Below, one piece after another: positions 55,371-64,000 of a stretch of 64,000 bases of DNA (its first letter is position 1; each line of letters opens with the position of its first letter). The notes beneath the pieces were generated by a model that was not told the DNA's origin, made no database searches, and was given only the letters and a program-made list of their open reading frames with translations. This DNA comes from Bartonella sp. HY038 (GTDB lineage Bacteria > Pseudomonadota > Alphaproteobacteria > Rhizobiales > Rhizobiaceae). A program made the translations under genes and the position numbers. Location of the stretch: NCBI RefSeq assembly GCF_014117425.1, contig NZ_CP059725.1, forward strand, positions 744,001 to 808,000. The letters run 5' to 3'.

Positions 55371-57749
55371 ATGACAATGAGTGTTTCGCAAAATAATAAC
55401 CCGGCTATGAGTCAAGTATTTGATATCGCTAAAATTATTTCCACCGAAGTTAATGCCCGCCGTGAGCAAGTGGATGCTGCTATTGCATTGATTGATGAAG
55501 GAGCAACAATTCCCTTTATTGCGCGTTATCGTAAGGAAGTAACTGGTGGCCTTGATGATACGCAATTGCGTTTGCTTGGTGAGCGATTAACCTATTTGCG
55601 AGAGCTTGAAAGTCGCCGATCGACTATTTTGCAAAGCATAGAAACACAAGGAAAGCTAACGGATGATTTGCGCAATAAGATTGCTGCCATCACCACTAAA
55701 TCAGAGCTTGAAGATGTCTATCTGCCCTATAAGCCAAAACGCCGCACTAGGGCGCAAATTGCCCGCGAAAATGGTTTGGCGCCCCTAGTTGATGATATTT
55801 TTAATAACCGCGATAAATCACCAGAAGTTTTAGCGAAGTCCTATATTAATGATAAGGTTGCAGATACTAAATCTGCTCTTGAAGGTGCGCGCGATATTAT
55901 TGCGGAAAATATGTCAGAAAATGCTGATCTATTAGGAATTTTACGCCAATATATGAAAGATCATAGTGTTCTTCATGCCCGTGTTGTTGATGGTAAGCAG
56001 AATGACGGTGCAAAATTTGCCGATTATTTTGACCATAGTGAACGCTGGGCAACTGTGCCAGGTCACCGTGCCTTGGCGATGTTGCGCGGCCGCAATGAAG
56101 ATATTCTAGCTCTTGATTTAGAACTTGATATTGATGATCCAGCACCAATAAAGCCGGCGCAAAAACTAATTGCAAAAGCCTATGAAATCGGTTCAAATCT
56201 GCCGGGTGATTTATTCCTGATGGATGTTGCAGGTTGGGCTTGGCGGGTAAAACTGTCACTATCCTTAGGGCTAGATCTTATGCGCGAAATGCGTGAACGT
56301 GCAGACCAAGAAGCGATTGATGTTTTTGCCCGTAATTTAAAAGATTTGCTTTTGGCAGCTCCTGCTGGTTCGCGCACCACAATTGGGCTTGATCCGGGTA
56401 TCCGTACAGGCGTTAAGGTTGCCGTTATTGACAAAACGGGCAAATTGCTTGAAACGGCAACTATTTATCCTTTCCAACCGCGTAATGACATTACTGGTTC
56501 AAAAGCAGTGTTAGGTGCATTGATTATGCGTCATAAGGTCGAACTGATTGCTATAGGCAACGGTACTGGAAGCCGCGAAACAGAAAAGCTGGTTAATGAT
56601 CTTCTTAAAGATGTACCAGAGCCTAAGCCAATTAAGGTTATTGTGTCAGAAGCTGGTGCATCGGTTTATTCCGCATCTGAACTTGCTGCGCGTGAATTCC
56701 CAGAGCTTGATGTGTCATTGCGCGGTGCAGTCTCTATCGCACGGCGTTTGCAAGACCCATTGGCAGAGCTTGTAAAAATTGAACCAAAATCCATCGGTGT
56801 TGGTCAGTATCAGCATGATGTTGACCAATTCCAATTGGCGCATTCGCTTGATGGGGTGGTTGAAGATGCGGTGAATGGTGTTGGTGTTGATCTAAATACC
56901 GCATCAGCTCCACTCCTTTCACGGGTTTCAGGTCTTGGCAAATCCTTGGCGGAAGCGGTCGTTGCCCACCGCGATCAAAACGGCCCATTTAAAAGCCGCA
57001 AAGGCTTGTTGGATGTAGCGCGCCTTGGTGCAAAAGCATTTGAACAATGCGCCGGTTTTTTGCGTATTCGTGATGGCAGTGAACCGCTTGATGCATCTAG
57101 CGTGCATCCCGAAGCCTATGATGTGGCACGTAAAATTGTAGCATCTTGTGGGCGTGATGTCCGTGATCTTATGGGCGATAGTGCAGCGTTAAAAAATATT
57201 GATCCTCGTGAGTTTGTGTCAGGGCGTTTTGGCTTGCCAACTATTCGCGATATCTTGTCAGAACTAGAAAAACCGGGACGCGATCCGCGCCCAGAGTTTA
57301 AAACCGCAAGCTTTACCGATGGTATTGAAGATATCAAGGATTTAAAAGTTGGTATGGAGCTTGAAGGTACGGTTACCAATGTCGCTGCCTTTGGTGCTTT
57401 TGTTGATATTGGCGTGCATCAAGATGGCCTCGTGCATATTTCTGAAATTGCCGATCGGTTTGTTAAAGACCCTCATGAAGTGGTTAAGGCTGGCGATATT
57501 GTTAAGGTAAAGGTTTTGGAAGTGGATGCACCACGAAAGCGTATTTCGCTTTCTATGCGTAAAGAAAATCCAGGTAGCGGTGCTGCGCAATTGCGTAATA
57601 ATCATAGCCAAAGCCACCAAGCTGCGCCACGTCAAGCTAATGCGAATAACCAAGGCAAAGCTAAAGCAAATCGCGCTAAGCCGCAAGAAAATGCTAGCGG
57701 CGGCGCATTTGGTGCAGCACTCCTTGATGCCATGAAACGCAAGAAATAG
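55371..57749 (+). CDS. tex: Tex-family RNA-binding protein
   Basis: A 792-residue Tex protein, a nucleic-acid-binding transcription accessory factor related to eukaryotic Spt6. Domain order: N-terminal helical Tex_N ([20 protein letters not shown]), YqgF/RNase H-like domain (about 325-455, [17 protein letters not shown]), helix-hairpin-helix region (about 495-560, [20 protein letters not shown]), and a C-terminal S1 domain (about 645-725, [20 protein letters not shown]). A basic, Asn/Gln/Ala-rich tail follows. ATG 55371 is used (TTG 55368 and ATG 55377 are alternatives). No clear ribosome-binding site. A strong terminator follows. Confidence 0.93.
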   Translation: MTMSVSQNNNPAMSQVFDIAKIISTEVNARREQVDAAIALIDEGATIPFIARYRKEVTGGLDDTQLRLLGERLTYLRELESRRSTILQSIETQGKLTDDLRNKIAAITTKSELEDVYLPYKPKRRTRAQIARENGLAPLVDDIFNNRDKSPEVLAKSYINDKVADTKSALEGARDIIAENMSENADLLGILRQYMKDHSVLHARVVDGKQNDGAKFADYFDHSERWATVPGHRALAMLRGRNEDILALDLELDIDDPAPIKPAQKLIAKAYEIGSNLPGDLFLMDVAGWAWRVKLSLSLGLDLMREMRERADQEAIDVFARNLKDLLLAAPAGSRTTIGLDPGIRTGVKVAVIDKTGKLLETATIYPFQPRNDITGSKAVLGALIMRHKVELIAIGNGTGSRETEKLVNDLLKDVPEPKPIKVIVSEAGASVYSASELAAREFPELDVSLRGAVSIARRLQDPLAELVKIEPKSIGVGQYQHDVDQFQLAHSLDGVVEDAVNGVGVDLNTASAPLLSRVSGLGKSLAEAVVAHRDQNGPFKSRKGLLDVARLGAKAFEQCAGFLRIRDGSEPLDASSVHPEAYDVARKIVASCGRDVRDLMGDSAALKNIDPREFVSGRFGLPTIRDILSELEKPGRDPRPEFKTASFTDGIEDIKDLKVGMELEGTVTNVAAFGAFVDIGVHQDGLVHISEIADRFVKDPHEVVKAGDIVKVKVLEVDAPRKRISLSMRKENPGSGAAQLRNNHSQSHQAAPRQANANNQGKAKANRAKPQENASGGAFGAALLDAMKRKK

Positions 57750-57764
57750 TCTATGCGGATACTT

Positions 57765-57808
57765 TACTGCCATAATCTTCGTTTTAACGATTATGGCAGT
57801 ATTTTTGT
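57765..57808 (+). terminator. Intrinsic terminator of tex
   Basis: TACTGCCATAATC (57765-57777) and GATTATGGCAGTA (57789-57801), a perfect 13-bp stem, then TTTTTGTG. Confidence 0.92.
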
Positions 57809-57933
57809 GTAAAGGTTTTGCAACGATACGCAGCTAAATAAATAAGCCAAAGGCGATGCGGTTATAATTGGCATTTAACGCAATTAAAGCTCGTTTTATA
57901 AGGCCAAGTTGAACTCATATATTCTATCAGGTC

Positions 57934-58650
57934 ATGAGTGAGGCCACGATGTCAAACGATAAAACCAAATATGCCGCAGATTCCATTAAGCTTTTAAATG
58001 CCGGTGATGCTGTACGTGGACGCCCCAGCATGTATATTGGTGATATTCATGATGGTTCGGGGCTGCATCAAATGATTTACGAAGTCGTTGATAATGCAAT
58101 GGAGGAAGCCTTTATTGGTTATGTTGACTTATTGACCGTGACGCTTAATGGCGATGGTTCATGCACCATTGCGGATAACGGTCGTGCTATTCCTACAGAT
58201 ATAGATGCGGGACAAGGCGTGTCTAAAGCAGAGATTATTATGACGCAAATGCATGCAGGTCGTAGGCCGGATCACAATATACAGACCGATGGTATTGACG
58301 AGTCAGCTGGTCGTTGGCGTGGTTTAAATTTTAATGTCATTAACGCGTTATCTGCCTATTTAAAACTAAGCATTAAGAGCGCTGGTAAAATTCATGAAAT
58401 GACTTTCAACAATGGTGTGGCGGATGCGCCATTGGCAGTTGTTGGCGATGCTGGGGATGAAACTGGAATAACAATTCGTTTTTTGCCAAGCGCTGAAGTT
58501 TTTACTAAGGTTGATTTTGATTTTGATAGGCTTGAGCGGCACCTGCGGGAACTTGCATTATTGAATTGCGGCGTTCATATCTTGCTTGAAGATCACCGCA
58601 ACGTAGATCCTCGTACTGAGGAATTCTATTTTCCAAAAAGCAAGATATAA
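57934..58650 (+). CDS. Stand-alone GyrB N-domain paralogue, 238 aa
   Basis: A 238-residue protein that aligns end to end with residues 1-240 of the GyrB encoded 425 bp downstream (MSEATM versus MSDATM; DSIKLLNAGDAVRGRPSMYI versus [20 protein letters not shown]). It stops before the GyrB transducer, TOPRIM and tail. The general-base Glu50 and Mg-binding Asn54 (YEVVDNAMEEA) remain. The G1 box is changed (DNGRAIP for DNGRGIP), the ATP-lid GGLHGVGVS is replaced by GRWRGLNFN with five extra residues before it, and the Thr of ETGT is Ile. It probably binds ATP poorly. The reading frame is nonetheless open throughout. Either an old truncated duplicate under new selection (for example a gyrase-binding modulator) or a decaying one. 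Confidence 0.8.
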   Translation: MSEATMSNDKTKYAADSIKLLNAGDAVRGRPSMYIGDIHDGSGLHQMIYEVVDNAMEEAFIGYVDLLTVTLNGDGSCTIADNGRAIPTDIDAGQGVSKAEIIMTQMHAGRRPDHNIQTDGIDESAGRWRGLNFNVINALSAYLKLSIKSAGKIHEMTFNNGVADAPLAVVGDAGDETGITIRFLPSAEVFTKVDFDFDRLERHLRELALLNCGVHILLEDHRNVDPRTEEFYFPKSKI

Positions 58651-61504
<2,854 letters not shown>

Positions 61505-61527
61505 GATTTTACTATTTTGATAGTTTT

Positions 61528-61563
61528 AGCGCTGGTTGAGGTTCTCGTCCGGCGCTTTTTTAT
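61528..61563 (+). terminator. Intrinsic terminator of gyrB
   Basis: AGCGCTGG (61528-61535) and CCGGCGCT (61549-61556), 8-bp stem with one wobble pair, followed by TTTTTTA. Confidence 0.8.
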
Positions 61564-61760
61564 GGGGTGAAGTAAAGTCTTTTGTAATTGCGGTTAATTT
61601 TTTTTAAAAATTCTATGATTTCGGTCATCATAAAGAAGGCGTTTTTATCTTTTAAAGACTAAAAGTAGGATATTAGCATTTATTTTTATATAAATGCTGA
61701 TCGGTTAAGGCAGTTTTAACATAAAACCTGCACCTATAGGGAATTCATATTTTTAATTAG

Positions 61761-63119
61761 ATGGGGCATGGCTCAATTACAATGGTTGATTCTAGGTTTA
61801 AGAGTTTTTTTGCAGCGAAGCGCTTTATCGTTCAAGCAGTATTAGTTATAGGGCTAGGTCTTGCGGCCCAAACAGCAATTGCACAAAAAAGCGAACATTT
61901 GTTTGAAACCCTTCGGTTGTCACCGCAGCAGACCGAAATTTTTGGTTTAGAGCGCAAGGTTTTTGATTTTAAAAGCCCAAAGCTCAATTTTGAAACGATT
62001 GTGCCAAAAGGTGCTCAAATAACCCTTAACCCTTACGAGGATCAAGTTGTAGAGGAGGGGCAAATCGGTCGTGTTCTTCCGCTTGGTAAGGCTATTTTTA
62101 ACCTGGACGGCGTGGAAATTGAGGATAATATATTTTCCTATAAACTACGCTATGCACCTGCTGCCTTACGCACATGCCAGTGGCAGATGCAGAATGATGA
62201 GTATTTTATTTTTCACTCGGTGGCTAAGGATAAGTTAGCCGAAGCTGAACTTTTTGGTGTACAGTTTAAAGGTGAGAAAAAAGTACCAACCAAGGCAGAA
62301 TTTGGCTATTGCTATGCGCGTGGCGATGTTTTAATTGCCCATTTTTTCTCGACACCGCTAGTTGGAAGTGTTCAGCAACAAAGCGCATCAATTGTTAGTT
62401 TGCGCAAGGTTGTTTCTTATTTTGCGTCAAATATCCTAATGGCTGATGGCAGGCCAAACTCTATTGACGAAGATTTAATGCAGAGTTTGGCAGTTGACCT
62501 TGATGGAGAAACCTTGGTATTGACCTACCCTAAAGGTTTTACATTGGTAGTGGATAATTCTAAGCGTAAGATATTACCTTACGAGGTACATCTTATTCAA
62601 AAATTGCAAAATGACGAGATGTTTAGCCATTTATTGCTATGGATTAATAAAGCCAGTGAACCTGAAAGCGAAGAAAGTTTTCGGCGCCAAGCGGATATTT
62701 TTGCGGAAATTTACCTCTCATCGCAATTGCGCGTAAATAAGGGGCAAATTAATAGTACAGAGCAAAATGGCGAAGCAACTTCAAATGATGCAGCAATAAC
62801 ACCCGCAGCCGAAGCAAATAATGTTGCAGAAAACGTAAAATATGAATTTATTGGACGTAATTCTATTCCCGGTTTTGCTGAGGCAGGCATTATGGCGCGC
62901 TCCTATCAATATAAGATTATCGATAAAAATAATCCCGACCATCCAACATTGTTTTTTGTTTCCGTTATTGGCTACAAGGACAAAACTTATGTTCTTTATT
63001 ATCATAGTTTAAGGGGTGGTATTTCAAAAGCAAGCGAGTATTTTACTGGTCTTGCTGGTGATATTGCTTATGATAGTATTCGTGAATCTATTTACAATTA
63101 TCTTGTAGGGTTAAAATAA
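61761..63119 (+). CDS. Exported protein of unknown function
   Basis: A 452-residue exported protein I do not recognise. Signal peptide with hydrophobic core VQAVLVIGLGLAA, cleavage near AIAQ (about residue 42). The mature part contains two cysteines at about residues 138 and 183 (ALRTCQWQM, FGYCYARG), which could form a disulfide, an Asn/Ala/Glu-rich linker (about 335-355, EATSNDAAITPAAEANNV), and a C-terminal domain with NPDHPTLFFVSVIGYKDKTY. ATG 61782 (MVDSRFKS) is an alternative start; neither has a clear ribosome-binding site. It lies between gyrB and the MliC-like gene and is probably periplasmic. Confidence 0.6.
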   Translation: MGHGSITMVDSRFKSFFAAKRFIVQAVLVIGLGLAAQTAIAQKSEHLFETLRLSPQQTEIFGLERKVFDFKSPKLNFETIVPKGAQITLNPYEDQVVEEGQIGRVLPLGKAIFNLDGVEIEDNIFSYKLRYAPAALRTCQWQMQNDEYFIFHSVAKDKLAEAELFGVQFKGEKKVPTKAEFGYCYARGDVLIAHFFSTPLVGSVQQQSASIVSLRKVVSYFASNILMADGRPNSIDEDLMQSLAVDLDGETLVLTYPKGFTLVVDNSKRKILPYEVHLIQKLQNDEMFSHLLLWINKASEPESEESFRRQADIFAEIYLSSQLRVNKGQINSTEQNGEATSNDAAITPAAEANNVAENVKYEFIGRNSIPGFAEAGIMARSYQYKIIDKNNPDHPTLFFVSVIGYKDKTYVLYYHSLRGGISKASEYFTGLAGDIAYDSIRESIYNYLVGLK

Positions 63120-63258
63120 TAGTCGATAAAAGCGAGCTGGTTGATTAAAGTCATATCGTGGATTGTTTAGATTAATTGATATGTGTTTTGATTGTTTTTG
63201 CAATTAAATATGTCATAGTTTTTTTGTGTAACCCTTTTATCAACCGCGAGGAAAGTTT

Positions 63259-63711
63259 ATGAAATTACATTCCATTGTAGCGATAGCTTTATTTTCTTTA
63301 ACAGGAAGCGCTTTGGCTGAAAGTGTGTCAGTTACTATGCCCGGGATATCAGTATCTGTCCCTACTGATGATGCGGCTGCAGATGTTTCAGTGGGCGCAC
63401 CATCTGGTTTTGCCATTTCTGTGACTGGAAGCGATGACTTTTCGTCGGAAAAAGTAAAATATAAGTGCGGCGATCAAGATGTGGTAGCAACTTATATCAA
63501 TGCGAATGATATCTCCCTTGTGCAGCTTGATTTTAGCGATAAAACGATTGTTGCTGCTAATGTCCTTGCTGCCAGCGGTGCTAAATATGCTGGGGATCAA
63601 TTTATCTGGTGGGAAGATCAAGGCGAAGTGAGCCTTTATAATATCATTGATGATCCAGAGCAGAAAAAGCCAATTGCGTGCCTTGAGGATGCAAATGAAA
63701 CGGGCGAGTAA
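63259..63711 (+). CDS. MliC-like c-type lysozyme inhibitor
   Basis: A 150-residue exported protein. Signal peptide 1-20 (SALA), a Val/Ser/Asp-rich stretch (about 22-60), then an MliC-like domain (about 65-143): KYKCGDQDVVATYIN, the inhibitory-loop motif SGAKYAGDQFIWW (SGxxY inserts into the lysozyme active site in MliC/PliC), and the partner Cys in KPIACLED. It has no lipobox, so it would be periplasmic (PliC-like) rather than lipid-anchored. Suggests exposure to host or predator lysozyme. GAGGAAA precedes the ATG and a hairpin terminator follows. Confidence 0.75.
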   Translation: MKLHSIVAIALFSLTGSALAESVSVTMPGISVSVPTDDAAADVSVGAPSGFAISVTGSDDFSSEKVKYKCGDQDVVATYINANDISLVQLDFSDKTIVAANVLAASGAKYAGDQFIWWEDQGEVSLYNIIDDPEQKKPIACLEDANETGE

Positions 63712-63740
63712 ATTGTTTCTAATAGGCTAATGTCTTTTAT

Positions 63741-63780
63741 AAAACGACTTTGTTCAATTTTGAGTAAAGTCGTTTTTACA
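63741..63780 (+). terminator. Intrinsic terminator of the MliC-like gene
   Basis: AAAACGACTTT (63741-63751) and AAAGTCGTTTT (63766-63776), perfect 11-bp stem, then TACATT. The rest of the window to 64000 is AT-rich with no gene seen. Confidence 0.78.
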
Positions 63781-64000
63781 TTATTTATAAGTTTGTATTT
63801 ACCCCTTAAATATTTTAGTGTTTTTCCAATTAAAGAAAGAGCTTTTTTGCTTTTATAACAATATGTTATTTTAAATTGTTTTATTAATGGTTAAAATAAT
63901 GTTAAAGTAAATTATTATTTTATTAAGTTTTGGTCTCTTTTAATTGATTTTATTAGATTTTTTATTCCATCGCCACTGCCAAGGCTCTAAAAAACTTCCT

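Overview
The window looks like a chromosomal segment of an AT-rich alphaproteobacterium of the Hyphomicrobiales (Rhizobiales), most like the Bartonellaceae/Brucellaceae side of the order. The reasons are the CtrA-pathway genes chpT and sciP (DUF1153), an Irr-type Fur regulator, an LpcC/WadC-type LPS core glycosyltransferase beside greA, the rpiA-DUF2059-gor block, and a 110-bp RIME-like palindromic repeat. The species cannot be named from the sequence alone.

Layout. 0-6 kb: 5' end of hisB, chpT and phoR (all minus), then polyphosphate kinase 2, a periplasmic solute-binding protein and a D-2-hydroxyacid dehydrogenase. 6.2-7.1 kb: a complete IS5-family (IS427-type) element with a -1 frameshift site. 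7.5-13 kb: rpsU, a TPR lipoprotein, a TolC/BepC outer-membrane channel, a DUF4282 membrane protein, greA and the LPS glycosyltransferase. 13.2-14.3 kb: tRNA-Cys and two identical tRNA-Asn genes with duplicated promoters. 14.8-17.9 kb: a pspA-yqiJ-yqiK (flotillin) envelope-stress operon. 18-30 kb: mnmA (frameshifted), sciP, yggS, gltX, nadE, a RIME-like repeat, class II DAHP synthase, gor, a DUF2059 protein with a 21-bp tandem repeat, and rpiA. 30-36.6 kb: bfd-bfr, a 1338-residue autotransporter, and an antitoxin/Doc toxin pair. 36.7-45.5 kb: hslVU, DUF3885, a minus-strand run (CDF transporter, MltB-like transglycosylase, HAD phosphatase, pgi), CoxG-like and DUF1287 proteins. 46-50.3 kb is the most accessory-looking part: a divergent Irr-like regulator with two small genes, a decayed IS5-family transposase, an HxlR/NAD(P)-binding divergent pair, a 289-bp MITE-like element and a MarR regulator. 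50.9-64 kb: creatininase-family protein, CobW-type GTPase plus WD40 protein behind a Zur-like box, an old yellow enzyme, tex, a stand-alone GyrB N-domain paralogue directly upstream of gyrB, an exported protein and an MliC-like lysozyme inhibitor.

How the genes fit together. Most are housekeeping genes: NAD, aromatic amino acid, pentose phosphate, glycolysis, tRNA and proteostasis functions. Several groups share a theme. Metal and iron handling covers bfd-bfr behind an Irr-like palindrome, the Irr-like regulator behind its own perfect palindrome, and the CobW GTPase behind a Zur-like box. Envelope work covers TolC, the PspA/flotillin operon, the autotransporter, MltB, DUF1287 and MliC. Cell-cycle control covers ChpT and SciP.

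The most unusual feature is the 238-residue GyrB-like ORF at 57934-58650. It copies only the ATPase N-domain of the adjacent gyrB and stays open over its whole length, but has lost the Gly-rich ATP-lid motif. The other points most worth checking are the mnmA frameshift, the MITE-like element, and the short terminated leader in front of greA.
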